Shown: positions 28,254 to 39,589, numbered from the stretch's first letter. The stretch is 52,155 nt of DNA from Chara braunii (GCA_003427395.1 BFEA01000048.1:290784-342938); one strand, 5' to 3'. A program made the numbers and translations. The notes: a model not told the origin generated them from the sequence alone.

Positions 28254-29306
28254 CTATTTCCTCTGCCGGCGTCGTGTTGCAAGTAGTTTAGAGAATTCGT
28301 TGCACTTGCGGCCTAGAAAAAACAGGTCGTTGTTGAACCATGTTATGTCACCTCTTATCAGTTCTTTATGTTCTTGCCAGTAGGACCATACGTCGTTTAG
28401 GTAGGTTTTGAAGTTTTCCATTTTCAGTAGAGACGTGTTGAGTTTATAGAACCCTCTGCCCTGGTCCGTTTTTTTTCTGAATGAAAAAACTGCGACACAC
28501 ATTGCGTGGTCCAGGCCCGGGAAGGGGTTGTGGGGAAATATGTCTGCTGTTTGGAGGGCCCCCAGGAGTTCCTCTGAGGCCAAAATCAAGTCTATGCGGG
28601 ACTTCGAGGTGCCCTCAATGTCGTTTCTTCGCCGGCAGGTGAAGCGGCGGTCTGTGGGAAAACATTCTCGGAAAGTGTCGAAGAGGTTAAGAGTTTGTGA
28701 GAGTTTCATAAGTACTCTTTCGTCGTTTTCCATGTAGAACAGGCAGGGCGAGGGGATTCTCCGTCTGTCCAGCCAACGGTCCGGGGCGGCGTTGAAGTCT
28801 CCAGCTAGAATGACGGGAATTCCGACAGGTAACTTAGCCTTGAGGGATTCGAAGAATGTTTGACGTGCTGACGATTCGTTGGGAGCGTATATATTCAGGA
28901 TGCTAACCACTTCCAATTCGAGCATCGTAAGAAGGTATACCCACCTGCCTTCCTGCTGGTCCGCCTCCCAGTGATGCATTTCGATCTTCGAGCTTGGAGG
29001 GAGCCGGATGGCCACCCCCCCACTCCCGGGCCTGGGTGCATGGGCCCTGTAGGCCGGGTGTGGCCATAACTCTTTATGCCTGTGGTTATGCTCTGGAGTG
29101 TCCATGAGATGGGTCTCCTGTAAGCATACCACGTCAGGCCAGTCCCTCCCCCCTACCCCTTTCAGTTGGTCCATGATGGTCTGCCTTTTGGGGGGCTTTG
29201 CAGAAGCCAGGCCATTTACGTTGAGCGACCGCAGGTCCAGGTCCGCTTGTCTTTTGCAGAGCTTCCAAGACCTGTCCCTTCCGTATAGTGCATCCACCAC
29301 GTTCAT
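28254..29306 (-). pseudogene. LINE-2 APE-type endonuclease
   Basis: An open frame of 350 codons starting at ATG 29306. All expected motifs are visible: SLNVNG (28-32), LQETH (62-66), NIYAPN (138-143), AGDFN (168-172), SRIDLIL (236-242) and LDHA (265-268). It would nick the target DNA to prime reverse transcription. The domain itself is uninterrupted. The frame closes after the domain and the RT continues in another frame, so the enzyme is split. Confidence 0.92.
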
Positions 29307-29357
29307 TTCTCCTGTTCTTTCTTTTCCTCTTTCTTTCTTCTTGTTTTTTTTTATCTT

Positions 29358-30752
29358 TTATAGTTGTAGCCACTCCTGTGATCGCAAGATGTCTTTTTTT
29401 TGTAGCATGCCGTTACTGAGCAGTTTAACGAGGAAAGAGGTTATCTCAGAGGCGGTCCACGGGTCGCCGGCTTTGATTTTCAGTAGTTGCAATTCCATTA
29501 GAGCATTGTGGTCTAACCATATAAGGTCGTCTATTTTAGTGTGGACATACTGTAGAAAGACGTCTTTGGAGGCCAGTCTGTGTTGCCCATGGGAGAGGAC
29601 CAGAGCCGAGGAGGCCCCCGATGGGAGGCGGTCACGGGTCAGTTGGGCTATGTCCGTGTTCCAGAGCACCCAGTTTCCGGCCCAGGAGGTAAGTGAAAGA
29701 AACACAGATGAGCACCCTTGTAGATTAACCTCCCCGTATGCTACACCCGGTGGGGCAGACAGTCCCATCTCCCGTTGTCCATCCTTTTGTCTCACTGGGA
29801 GGAGAACAATACCTTTATTTGAGGGCTGCGAAGTACCTGTCGACAGATCCAACAGATGGCGGATCTTTAGTCTTTTACTCACCAAACTGTTTTCTGGAGG
29901 CTTCGGGGGAGGGGGAGTAGGGGGAGGGGGGGGCGCTTGTTCCTTCGCTGCACCGGGGTTCCAGGAGGGCAGGGCCAGGCACAGGCCTTCTGTCGTGCAA
30001 TCTCCAGGTTGCCTCTATGGCCCAGCACCACTCGGGGCTACAGGCTCGGTCTCCTCCCCCTGCTCCTTCTGAGGGGTTTTGCGCTCCTGGTTCATACATC
30101 CATCTGAGTTACAGTGCGGCTACGTCGGGTGCGTCCCCAGGACAACCTCTGAGGGGGGGTGAGCCCCATAACTCTCTCCTTTCTCGACCACTTTTTCCTC
30201 GGCCGCATGCTTGTTCAGGTAATCTTCCTGCGTCTGCTTTGTGTCCTTATCGTCTCGCTGCAGGGGCAAGGAGTTCTGAGGGACTGGCGCATTTAAGTCG
30301 TCCCCCCCGGGTTTCCGTTGGCCAGTGTGCTGGGTCTGTTCTTGGGTGCCATTTTTCTGACAAGCCTCTTTTTCTTTTTCTGACATCCGGGGGTGAAAAC
30401 GGTTCAAGATAATGTGGAGGATTTTGCCGCAAATCTCAGGCTAGGACTTCCCTGTCGGTAGCCCTCGAGTCAGGGCCTCGTGGAGGGTCGGACTGTTTCC
30501 GAGTACGGGGATGAGGTCCCTGTATACTTCGTCCCAAAACTCTTCGTTTCCTCTCCCATATTTCTGGCGCAAATTCTCCATTAGCCAGTCCGCTACCTCT
30601 TGGAGACCGTCCCTCTGCGCCGCAGTCTCCTTTCCAGTGGCCGAAGATGGTTCTTTTATTGCTTGGTCGTCACCAGTCTCCCTCGCCTCTGTCATGTCGA
30701 CATCAGGAGGGGAGGGTGGGGTCGGGGCTCCCGGGACAATCTCTATGTCCAT
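29358..30752 (-). pseudogene. LINE-2 ORF1 C-terminal part
   Basis: A frame running from 30752 (MDIEIVPGAPTPPSPPDVDM) with TAGs at 30441-30443 and 30120-30122, open again from about 29885 to 29358 (LTSWAGNWVLWNTDIAQL, LVLSHGQHRLASKDVFLQY). By position it corresponds to the C-terminal part of LINE-1 ORF1, but the sequences are hardly similar. It ends 51 bp before the endonuclease ATG. Function unknown. Confidence 0.55.
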
Positions 30753-31522
30753 GGGCTCCGGTCCAAAGGCCTCTTCAAGGATGTTGCAGTCTTGCGCTCT
30801 CCCGAGCGAACCCCCTTTAGCTTCTGAGTATTCTGTTGTCTCTCGTCGTTGTCTGGGAGAGCTCGTTTGGGGATATATTCTTTCGCCGCGGGGCCCCAGC
30901 CTGCACGGTTCGGTTTTTGTTTTTCTCGCGGTTGTAAGTTCTGTTTTGGCACCTGTGCGGTTTTCTCACCGAGCGGAAGGGGTGTTATTGATGTTCCTGG
31001 GCCCATGGGGCTTGCGGAGATTGACTCCGACGGCTGTTTGTTTTGCTTGTTGTTTGGTGGAGTCCAGTCATCTGGCGGTCTGGTCGACCCAAACGAATCC
31101 CCGCGTCCCTCCCACGTCCAGCCTCTGGCCTGGCCTTTTTGGTCGAGGTCCTCCAAGTAGACCCACCCTTCGTAGCCCCGGGCCGCAGGGTACCACCTGT
31201 TCGGTCTGCGGTGGTCTTGTTGCAGCGTGCCTGGCGTAAGCTTTCTCTTGTTAGGGTGATGGGGGCAGGCCGTCTCTGTGCATAAGTGGCCGTATGCTCT
31301 GCATTTGAAGCACCAGGGCCGAAACTTATGAGCTGTATGAATTTGGTAGACCTTCCCATCTATTCTGTAAGGGATGATATCATCGATGGAAAAGGGTTGG
31401 TCCCTGGGGACGTCCAAGGCCATCATCATGTAATCATCACGTTTTGCTACATATGGGGGGAGCGGGTCCAAATTCATAGACAAAGGCGGCTTGTACCTCG
31501 ACCAGGATATGTCTGAATTCAA
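30743..31522 (-). pseudogene. LINE-2 ORF1 middle part with zinc knuckle
   Basis: A frame of 259 codons. It has a zinc-knuckle-like CFKCRAYGHLCTETAC (residues 71-86; C-x2-C-x4-H-x6-C, two residues longer than the usual last spacing) and then a Pro/Gln/Lys-rich, RNA-binding-like stretch. It is joined to the N-terminal part by a frameshift between about 31460 and 31510, and overlaps the next frame by 10 bp. Confidence 0.7.
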
Positions 31523-32285
31523 CCCAGAAAAAGTATCGCATGAGCTGCTCTCTCTTCTCCTCTGGGGTCTGTCTTCTGGGTTGCCACGGGTAGATGCAAA
31601 CCTCTGATCTGTCCCATCGTAACCTCTTCCACCCGTCCATCTTGTGTTTGTCCTGTGTGAAGAGACTTAGCAAAGTGAAAACAGTTGATGTTATTGGCTG
31701 TATGAGGAAGAACTCCTGGACGGCTTCGGGGCTCCCCTTCATCTCCTTTAGCCGTGTGCAAATCCATTTTATCTTGTCATTTACTGATCTGTTTGCCGCC
31801 TCCCCATAGAATAGCCAGTTGCTTGCATGTTTGATGTAGGTCTCGTTTCTTTGTTCCATCTTGTCTTCTGGGTATGTGCGTATCATAGTTTTCCTCCCCC
31901 CTTGGTCTACCAACAGTTTTTCCGAGGGGAGAAGGAAGCGGGTGAGGAAGTAGGCTCTCGCCGATGAGAGGTTCCGGAGGGGGACTTTTAGGGTCTCTTC
32001 TGCCGTTTCCTGGTTGCCCGGTGCAGCCCGTTTGATAGAGAGTGTCTTCTCATGGATAGTACCCCTCACTCGCTGAGCCCACGTGGGTTTTTGTTTTTGC
32101 CCCAGCGGGGATGACTGCGTGGATTTCTTACTTTCACTGTTTCTCTCTCCTTCTGTTAGTATTTCCTCCTCCTCCTCTGACTCCTCCTCCTTGTCTTCTT
32201 CCATCTCCTGATCCTGGGGGGACTGTGGGTTCTCTGTGTGACCTTGTTCCCTGTCCGGGATTTCCATCACCTGGTCCGGGGACAT
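31437..32285 (-). pseudogene. LINE-2 ORF1 N-terminal part
   Basis: A frame of 282 codons beginning MSPDQVMEIPDREQGH with a Glu/Asp-rich segment (EEDKEEESEEEEEI), followed by a folded-looking region (SNWLFYGEAANRSVNDKIKW, FFLIQPITSTVFTLLSLF) that could be the DUF4283/RRM-like part of LINE ORF1. It runs out of frame near 31460. Confidence 0.65.
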
Positions 32286-33650
32286 CTGCGGATCATGTGT
32301 GTCCTTGGTCAGTGCAGCTTCCGTGCTCTGTGAATCCTCGGTCAGTTCGGACCCTGCAGATGATGGCCCCGGCAGGCCTGGCCATTGAAGCTTGCTTGTC
32401 TGAGACCCATCCAGGGGGGGGGAGCGACCCCGTATATCAGAGGAGATTGCCTTTGCGGCAGGGACGTAGGGGGTCTTTTCCCGGCCGGGCGTGCGTATGG
32501 ATTCAAGGCCATGTGCTTATGCAGAACGTGCCTCATTGCCCCTTGATAAAAAATGAGGGATCCAGGCCCCCTGGCCCTTCTCTGTTGCAAGTCCATACCC
32601 ATCTCACTTGGAAGAGGGTGAGTACACCTCTTCTTTCGCGGTCCCCCTTTTGGATGAGACTTTTTTTTTTGGGGTGTTTTTTTTTTTTTGAGAGAGTGCT
32701 TCGCTGGCTCACTCTCCCTCTTTTGTGATGTCTGCTTTTGTGCTTTCTGGTTGTTCAAGTTTTTTGTGCCAGCTCGTCTGCTTCATATGAACAGTGGCAG
32801 GGTCGAGGATTATGCGGGCTTTTCCTTCCCCTAGTCCGCTCACATGTGTGTATCACAATTGGTTCGTTCTTTGCTGGCCGGGAGGGGGGCACCGTGGGAG
32901 GGGATTGGGGGGGAGGGTGGGCCGGGGGAGGACAGAGGGATGGAGGGATACCTGTTTGCCCGCTCCCCTGTTCCGGGGTAACTGTCCACAACCCTAGTCG
33001 CTGCACGGCGTGCCTTCTCCTCTGGACACCGTCTCAACGTACGTTTCGCCCACCAATCCTGAGATTCAGGTACCGCCGCTCTGTCTCCATCTTCACGCTC
33101 GTTGTCCGCTCGCCATGCTAGTCTGCCACTCTCCCGGCTGCTTGGAGGCACGTCTCGTCCCCTACCAGTTCCTTCGTCGCCCCTCCCTAGTTTGACCTCC
33201 AATTAACCAGGGCCGCGGTGACATACCCCCACTCACGCAGGTGACCCGTTCCAGCACTTCGCTGTCATATCGAGGGGTGATCGGATCCACCACGAGTCCT
33301 CACCAGTCTACCTTGTGCCTTTGAGGGCTTATTTCGCGCGACCCTCACTCTTGATGTGATCTCGCCCTGCTGCTCGGGGCCGGGCGATGTTACCGCTGTT
33401 GACCCTCCGCACACTTCGGTCGTATCGCAAGCTCTCTCCACTTCGCCTCGCCGGGCGCCTGATACAAGCCGCGCCCCGCCCTCTCAGTGCCGCGTGTCGA
33501 AAACGCAGCTATGGCGCGAGTACACATGGAACCCTTCGCCAGGGGTGCGAACCCTGTCGGGGGTTGGACCAGCTGCCGCGTCAACCCGTGACGCGGGGCG
33601 ATCCAGCGCTGTTGACCGTCCGCGCGTGCGCTAAACGCCACCGGCTAATT
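32286..33650 (-). promoter_or_regulatory. LINE-2 probable 5' untranslated region
   Basis: GC-rich, with no coding frame that continues ORF1. Contains T/G runs at about 32665-32690. The upstream end is uncertain; composition changes near 33650. Confidence 0.35.
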
Positions 33651-34298
33651 CTTGCTAAAACCAGAAATCCTATTGGCTTAAACCTAGTCAATACCTACTG
33701 AAACCTACTCCCCAACCCTCCTCTCCCCCAACTGAAGGACGCTTCGTTCTGTTTCCAGTTCCCGCCCATATTCGTTTTCCAGGTTGCCGCCAAAACGTTC
33801 AGCCGCCGGGGGCGGCCTCCAAGCGTCAGCACGTGCGTGGGACGTTGGCTCGCGACGCGCGAATGGTAGTCACCAGCCACGTGTGCAAGGTGGCATATTG
33901 CGCTCGCCACACTACTCCCAAAACGAGTGAACTGTCGAGTGCATAGTCACGACGAAGGTGGAAAGATGCATCATCTGCTGTAAACAGTAGCGGATGCATC
34001 TTGGCAGCTTCTGTGAGCATATGCAGTCGACAAAAAATTGGGCCTCGGCGCAACAATCACCAAATGCGGAAAACGACAAAAATAAAAGACGTGAACCATT
34101 TAAGGCTGGTGGACAATGTTTCCATCTCACAATGTCAAGTACATCTCCAGAAGGAAGATGAAATCAGATCCCCCAAGTAGTCCTCAACCTGTAGTCCCAA
34201 TGCCGCTGTTCCCAATGTCATCAGAACTCGTAACCATCCTTCATACTCATAGTAGTCACGTAGGAGCACCTAGAAGTAGACTTAGACTGAGAAGGTAG

Positions 34299-34300
<2 letters not shown>
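33651..34300. other. No gene seen
   Basis: Mixed sequence. GATGCATC occurs twice near 33966-33996 within a small inverted repeat (GATGCATCATCTGCTG and a partial mirror). No ORF or RNA gene recognised. Confidence 0.35.

Positions 34301-34301
<1 letters not shown>

Positions 34302-34369
<68 letters not shown>
34302..34369. repeat. (AG)n microsatellite
   Basis: An uninterrupted AG run of about 68 bp. Confidence 0.97.
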
Positions 34370-34370
<1 letters not shown>

Positions 34371-34399
34371 GAGGGCCGGAGGAACAGAGTGAGAGAAGG

Positions 34400-34960
34400 C
34401 AAAGCCTTCCACCCCGGTACTTGATCCAGTAGTTATGGCGCAACAGGGCCGCTGCGCTGTTCCGTCTCGCTGCTGCGCTTGTCTTCTCTTCGCTGCTCTC
34501 GCTAACGCTGCTGCGCTGCGCTAATCCTGAACACTAACTCCAACCGTACCAACTTCTAACCTCCTACTGAGGCTGGTACCCAGCCTTTTGTAGTGCTGGG
34601 CCGGCCTCCTACCTGCTGGTACCTACCGGCCTGGACCATTGATCTGATCAACGGTCCAGTTTCGAAACTGGACTTGGCGCCTAAACTCGGCAGCCTCTGC
34701 AGCGCCGCCCGTAGGTCCTATGCTGGACCGGTACCGGCCTTGTGGCCGTTGGCCTGGGCCTCTACCCCTGGCCTGCCTGAACCGCCATGGTCCAGGCCTA
34801 TCTGGGCCTCATCTGAACCGTCGTCCCCTTAGGCCTACCCTGCCTATTTGGAACCGGACCCTAACTGGGGCCGTGTGGCTCAGAGTGCCACACAGGCTCT
34901 GCAAACTCGGAGCGCAGTGAAATTCAGGGTCGGCAAAAACAGGCTCGGAGGTACAAAAAA
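34400..34960. repeat. Palindrome-rich GC-rich block with A tail
   Basis: Contains the perfect 20-bp palindrome GTCCAGTTTCGAAACTGGAC (34654-34673), directly overlapping a 27-bp near-palindrome at 34632-34658 (TGGACC...GGTCCA), many CTGCTGCGCT-type repeats at the left, and an A run at about 34955-34972. It may be the body of an unrecognised retro-element. Confidence 0.5.
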
Positions 34961-35090
34961 AAAAAAAAAAAACCCGGATAATCTGAGAATTCTCATTTGA
35001 ACATATGATATAAAGGAGGCGTTCTCGAAGATACCTCATGATGAGGTAAGATGACAAGCAGTGACATCCTCATTTTCCACATTGTAAATA

Positions 35091-35227
35091 GGGACGCTGG
35101 ACCCGATTTCCAGCAGGTGCTGCTCCCCACCAATAGATGGAGCCTCCCCGATGGTGCTAGCGGTGTCTGTACTCACCAGCACCCCTAGCAACCGTTCGGG
35201 TTTTCCCAAAAAAAAAAAAAAAAAAAG
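35091..35227 (+). mobile_element. Structured LINE 3' tail, copy h
   Basis: A clean copy in + orientation: GGGACGCTGGACCCGATTTC, core, hairpin (TGCTAG...CTAGCA with further outer pairs) and a poly(A) at 35209-35226. Confidence 0.8.
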
Positions 35228-35743
35228 GGAAGCCATCAAGTGGATTTTCTCAGAAATCAAGGCAAAAGGTAAAGGTAAGTGTTGGGTAAGAGTTTTGCCG
35301 TGGGCATGGGGTCCTAATAAAAAAAATACTTTCTTGAAAAAAAAGAAAAAAGATAAGAAAAAACGAGAGGGAAAGATGCATCGCTGGGCAAGTCTAGAGG
35401 GGAGAACGGATGGAAGTCTGTCAGGATCTGTGATTTGGATAAATTGGTAGATTTCCTTTTGAATACCGTCTTTTTCAAATTATTTGGGGAAATTTTGAAA
35501 CAGAACAAGGCCATCCCCATGGGTGGGCAAACTAGCCCACCCCATCCCTGGCATGCCTACCTTCTTCCCATGAACACAACGCACCCTCATTTTGACTGTA
35601 TCGGACCTGAAACATACCTTATATACGTTCATTTTCAGGGTGCATTATGTTTGGGGGAAGACTGTAGTTTGCATGTACACTGAGAACAGGTTTTTGGAAA
35701 TGAAGCGGAACTTGTTTTTGGAAAAAGATATGTTGATGGTCTC
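35228..35743. other. No gene seen
   Basis: A-rich left part, then mixed sequence with no recognisable feature. Confidence 0.35.
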
Positions 35744-35870
35744 TTTCTTTTTTTTTTTTTTCTTTTTTTTTTTTTGTGAAAGCCCTTGTGACATCCCTCT
35801 ATCTCAGCCGTGGTACGAGAACCGCTAAAATTGAGGGCTTGTCTGTTGGGCTGCTCCATCTATCGGTGGG
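35744..35870 (-). mobile_element. LINE 3' tail, copy i (second subfamily, short)
   Basis: Poly(T) 35744-35775, then GTGACATCCCTCTATCTC, a small hairpin (GTGGT/AACCGC region), and CTCCATCTATCGGTGGGG, where it stops. Lacks the rest of the core. Confidence 0.7.
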
Positions 35871-35952
35871 GTTGATGGTCTCTTTCTCATGGGTTTCTAC
35901 AAAGAAGAGGAACTTCAAGGTGGGAAGGAAGGAATTGAGAGAATACTGGATA

Positions 35953-35956
<4 letters not shown>

Positions 35957-35989
<33 letters not shown>

Positions 35990-36424
35990 GAAACTTAGTC
36001 TCCTTATATTGCTCGGATTTAACACGGTGCCAGGGATCCCCACAATTCAACCCGGAAGATTACTGACACCATCAGCCAGCTTAGCTTACGCTTCAGAGGG
36101 AGAGTCCTTAACTAGGAACAGATCCGGTCTGACGAACCTCTGTCCTGCAGTCTCCTCTCTGAGCGGGGAAGTAAATCATGCCTTCAAAGCCCAATAAAGC
36201 CCCACAAACCAACAAAATTAACCAGCTAAATAACTATTTTCCTAGTGAACAAACAACGCCTCCAGACCCACAAATCTTTAACAACCCAAAAAAGAACCAA
36301 CCCTCCCCCCACCACTCCTATACTTCTTTCCACCTCTACTAACCTACTCTAACTCTCACCTGACAGTGTCCCCTCTGTACTCTGTACCAATCCTATCCTA
36401 ATTAACCACCTAATTGTGATAGCT
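35957..36424 (-). mobile_element. 5'-truncated LINE-1-type 3' end
   Basis: Poly(T) of about 28 bp (poly(A) on the - strand), then CACAATTCAACCCGGAAG and CATCAGCCAGCTTAGCTTACG, matching 15070-15125 at the 3' end of LINE-1. Only 3' untranslated sequence is present. Copy j abuts it. Confidence 0.7.
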
Positions 36425-36620
36425 TTTTTTTTTTTTTTTTTTTTTTTTTGGGAAATAGCCCTTGTGTAAGCCCTCTATCCTGGCGGCCGTAAAAGAACCA
36501 TCAGAATTGAGGTCTTATCTGTCGGGCTGCTCCATCTATTGGTGGGGGGAGCAGCACCTGCTGGAAACCGGGTCCAGCGTCCCATTGGTACATCTTGCAA
36601 TACAGAGATTGCTGTTTGAT
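36425..36620 (-). mobile_element. LINE 3' tail, copy j (second subfamily)
   Basis: Poly(T) 36425-36449, then CCCTCTATCCTGGCGGCCGT, AAAGAACCATCAGAATTGAG, then the shared core to 36583. Confidence 0.75.
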
Positions 36621-36882
36621 TATTTGATTGTTTCCTGGACGTTTCTCTTGTCAGCTCGGGGCTCCGTTTTCCCTTTGGAGCTGCTATGAATACCCATCCC
36701 ATTTTGGAGCACCCCTTGTCTATTAGCTCAGTCCTATTCAGCAGCTCCCCTATTCATTGTTACCACATCTGTCCCTTAAAACCCTTTAAACCCTACACCC
36801 TCTGCACCCCATGCATAACCAATCCGTGATCTTGAGGCCCACAGATTTGCACTGGGCTGGACTACGATGCAACGCAATGAAA
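36621..36882. other. No gene seen
   Basis: Flank of element copy 3; nothing recognisable. Confidence 0.3.
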
Positions 36883-37117
36883 TGTGACGCGCAACCTCAC
36901 ACCCTGTGCTGTCTTCCGTTCGGAGTGCTAAGTGTGCAAAAAAGAGGCCCAGAAAAACAGCAAGATGGGGGTGTGCCAAGGATTTTTGGAAATTGAATGT
37001 GGGGACACAGACAGAAGTGAACTCCCCCGTGACGGTCCGATGAAGTGAGTCGGGTGCTTTTCGCGCGTTGCAGAATGCGCACGCGAATTCGGCGCGAAAG
37101 GAGAGAGGAATACGAAT

Positions 37118-37720
37118 TTAATCCAAAAAGTACTGTCGTACTTCCCACCGTGCTACGGCCCTTCGCTTAGAGCAAAAAGGCTTCGGCACGCTTCGCGTGT
37201 GTCGCTTGCGTATTAAGTCACGGCGTCGCTCGCTGGTCAGTTCTGAGTCCGACGTTGAGGGTCTCAGTCGTGTGGCTCTTTCTCTATGTTCGTCGTCGTT
37301 CCGTATGCGGTAGTGAAAGCCCTTGGATTCGTAGCGCTCGAAACGCTGGCACTCAGTGCACAGGGTGCGAGGCCAGTGGGGTTCCACTGCCGTCCATGGA
37401 ATGACGATCAGCTCGTTAAAGGGCAATAATACCGAGTAAGGCGGAAAGTGAGTATCGATAATGACAAATCCAGCATCCACGAATCCGGAGCAAAGATTTT
37501 CAGGAGCGAAGTAATACCGTCCGCCGATCCGTGCGACAGCTTCTCGTACGTCCCACTTGCATACACGTGTCCTTTCCTCGTCGTAAGGAAAAGGTCGCGT
37601 CGACACGAAAGATACGCGAGGCTGGTGCCCGATCGAAGGGCGTTCGTCAGTCCACATATCAATCAATTGTAAAAATCCTGAGACGTCATCAAGGAAAAAC
37701 AACACCTGCACAACAACCAA
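37118..37720 (-). CDS. Element ORF A, copy 3, divergent
   Basis: A 200-codon open frame. The core GFVIIDTHFPPYSVLLP, LIVIPWTAVEPHWPRTLC and then C-x2-C (CTEC) matches copies 1 and 2, while the rest is rewritten. That pattern suggests these residues form the conserved centre of a real protein. The frame is open to a TTG, not an ATG; just upstream the sequence TTGTTGTGCAG looks like a splice acceptor, so this may be a second exon. The C-terminus is very Arg-rich. Function unknown. Confidence 0.5.
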   Translation of the reverse strand: MVVVQVLFFLDDVSGFLQLIDMWTDERPSIGHQPRVSFVSTRPFPYDEERTRVCKWDVREAVARIGGRYYFAPENLCSGFVDAGFVIIDTHFPPYSVLLPFNELIVIPWTAVEPHWPRTLCTECQRFERYESKGFHYRIRNDDEHRERATRLRPSTSDSELTSERRRDLIRKRHTRSVPKPFCSKRRAVARWEVRQYFLD

Positions 37721-37765
37721 TCAACTCTTTTCGATACGAGAGAGAGAGGCCACTTATCAGATTGA

Positions 37766-37920
37766 TCATGCACCTAACCGAGGGACCGACCCGCGACTCA
37801 AGTTTAGTAAGCCAACGCGGCGTTGATCCGAGGCGCCTTGTTTTTCGAGGCTGCCTTGTAGATAGGTTGCAGATGTCGTGCAGCATAAGGCAAATGGCAT
37901 ACGCAGTGCATTCAAAACCA
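37766..37920 (-). other. Shared segment displaced in copy 3
   Basis: ATGTCGTGCAGCATAAGGCA matches copy 1 at 2815-2834 almost exactly and encodes LNAxxMPxALCCTTS in both. In copy 1 it is the 3' end of ORF A; in copy 3 it lies upstream of ORF A. The element has been rearranged, or carries the segment twice. Confidence 0.6.
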
Positions 37921-38669
37921 CAGATCTAAACACTCTTGCATTCTCGAACAAAATCCCGTCGTCGAGTCTAATCAACACAAAAAGACAAGCATCTACGTAC
38001 ATACATCCACTGTGGAAGGTGCGAAAATGACCAGGGGTGCATAGGTCAAGAATCAACCGAGGGAACTGTACACACGCATCCACCATTCACAAGACGAGAA
38101 GATCAATTCCTCGACATCTGGGGACTACCAGGAAACTAATGGAAGAGTTCTGGAAGGAGTTCCTTCGCACCGGAAAGCACACAGATTCATTCTTATTCAC
38201 GGGAAGGGCAAACTCATGACACAGCATCATCTAACTCAGAGAAAGAGGAGAGAGAGAGAAAAATGTCGAGATAGGAGATACAGAGTTCTGAAAGAAGACA
38301 TTCGGCGTTGCAGTCGTGCACTCACACCAAAAGATAAAGATCCGCAACAACAAAGGCACTTTCGCCGTGAATTTCCAGTATGGCCCCGGGCCAATCACTC
38401 ACTCAACTCCAATCAATGATCCTCATACCCGCACCGATGATCCCGGTCGTCGCGTGCCAACTTCCGCCGCTGCGATGGTCACCCCGCTGACGCAAACTCG
38501 ACGAGGTTCGCCCAGATCCCACAGTCCGTCGTGGCGATCAAGCACGCAACCGGCCAGCCTATCGTCAGCCCGACAGGACTTTCCGACTCGCACCAAACAC
38601 TTCGCCTAGCCACTGCTTCCCGGAAGTTGGCTTGGGAGTCGAGAACGTAAGAGAGATTTGCGGATGCGC

Positions 38670-38682
38670 TTGCGGAATTTAT
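38670..38682 (+). promoter_or_regulatory. Candidate TATA element, copy 3
   Basis: GGAATTTATAG, in the same relative place as in copies 1 and 2. Confidence 0.35.
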
Positions 38683-39099
38683 AGTTGCGAGAAGGAGGAT
38701 AAGGGAGGGAGAAGGCAGGGGGAAAGTCGAGGTGTAAGAGAAGAGGCAGGAGGAGGAGACTTAACGGGGACCGTGCTGCGGAAGCCATGTTGATCCTTCA
38801 GAGCCCAATGGTCGGCCAATCAGATTCGTCGCGCAATAGGAAGATCCTTTTACTCAACGCGTCTGATTGGTGAGCCGGGGTGATCGGAGGAACAACCGGG
38901 CTTCGTGAACCAAGGTCGATGAGTGGGAAGAGACGAAGCGCGAAAAGCAGCGCGAGATGGGTCAAAGATTCAGACGATCAAGAAAGGGAAGCAGGCGCGC
39001 AAAAAGCAGAGAGAGGGAAAAACAGTTGCGATAGGAGAAGGAGACAGGGGGAAGGGAGAGGGGAGAGTGCGAGGGAGGGATGGCGCGGGAAATAAGGAG

Positions 39100-39290
39100 G
39101 AGGATGCTCGTATGCGCGGTGCCGACAGCAAAAGAAAAAAAGGCACCGAAACAGTTACAGATTGCCTATATCCTACACCAATTCAAAAATTGAAATCACC
39201 ATATCCGCGCGCGAAAGTCGACGCGGGAAAAGAAAGTCCTATGCCTATCCGTATTCTCGCAAAATTCCTAGAGTTTTCTCCGACGTGATC
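39100..39290 (+). pseudogene. Element ORF B relic, copy 3
   Basis: APKQLQIAYILHQFKN corresponds to AQKLQLLARLRAPTNQ of copy 1, with basic residues around it. The frame is broken soon after. Confidence 0.4.
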
Positions 39291-39589
39291 GAGAACATTC
39301 ATGCAAGGAAAAAGATACGTCGGGCTCCGCTTATTCCGTAATTCCTAACTGTCGAGCCCGATTCCCAGTGCGCTCGCTAAGGCGTGCGAAATTTCCCGTG
39401 CATTTCCCGAATTGCAAAAAGGCGGAATTCCAAAAATCAATAAGATTCTTCCGAAAAATGGAGGCTCAAACAAGGCGCCTGAAATCAAGAAAAGCGACGA
39501 GGGTTCTATGGGGTCGGTATGGTACACAAGGGGGTATTGGGCCAAGGGGGTACGAAAGATAGCACGGGGTCGGGAAGTAGTTCGCCACA

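Larger units (their letters stand above)
24287..33650 (-). mobile_element. LINE-2: second, decayed LINE
   Basis: About 9.4 kb on the - strand with the same overall plan as LINE-1 but only distant sequence similarity. Order: 5' untranslated region (about 33650-32286), ORF1 in three frames (32285-29358), endonuclease (29306-28254), RT (about 28132-26585), connecting region (26149-25712), zinc-binding C-terminus (25479-24721), 3' untranslated region with the structured tail (24720-24287). Several frameshifts and stops; dead. The fragments at 2401-10245 and probably 48840-49360 are relatives. The 5' boundary is a guess, and no target duplication was found. Confidence 0.8.
36883..39589 (+). mobile_element. 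Novel TIR element family, copy 3 (diverged)
   Basis: End A is TGTGACGCGCAACCTCAC (36883), matching copy 1. Next come GTGTGCCAAGGATTTTTGG (also in copies 1 and 2), a diverged ORF A, a region like 4230-4440 of copy 1, the TATA-like GGAATTTATAG and an ORF B relic. End B, ...GTTCGCCACA at 39589, is weaker. The flanking GAAA (36879-36882) and GATA (39590-39593) are compatible with a decayed 4-bp duplication. At 2.7 kb it has a similar length to copy 1. It is an older or separate sub-lineage. Confidence 0.65.

Noticed and set aside
29098-30072. A 324-codon + strand frame
   Set aside because: It is antisense to LINE-2 ORF1 and endonuclease, whose motifs define the true strand.
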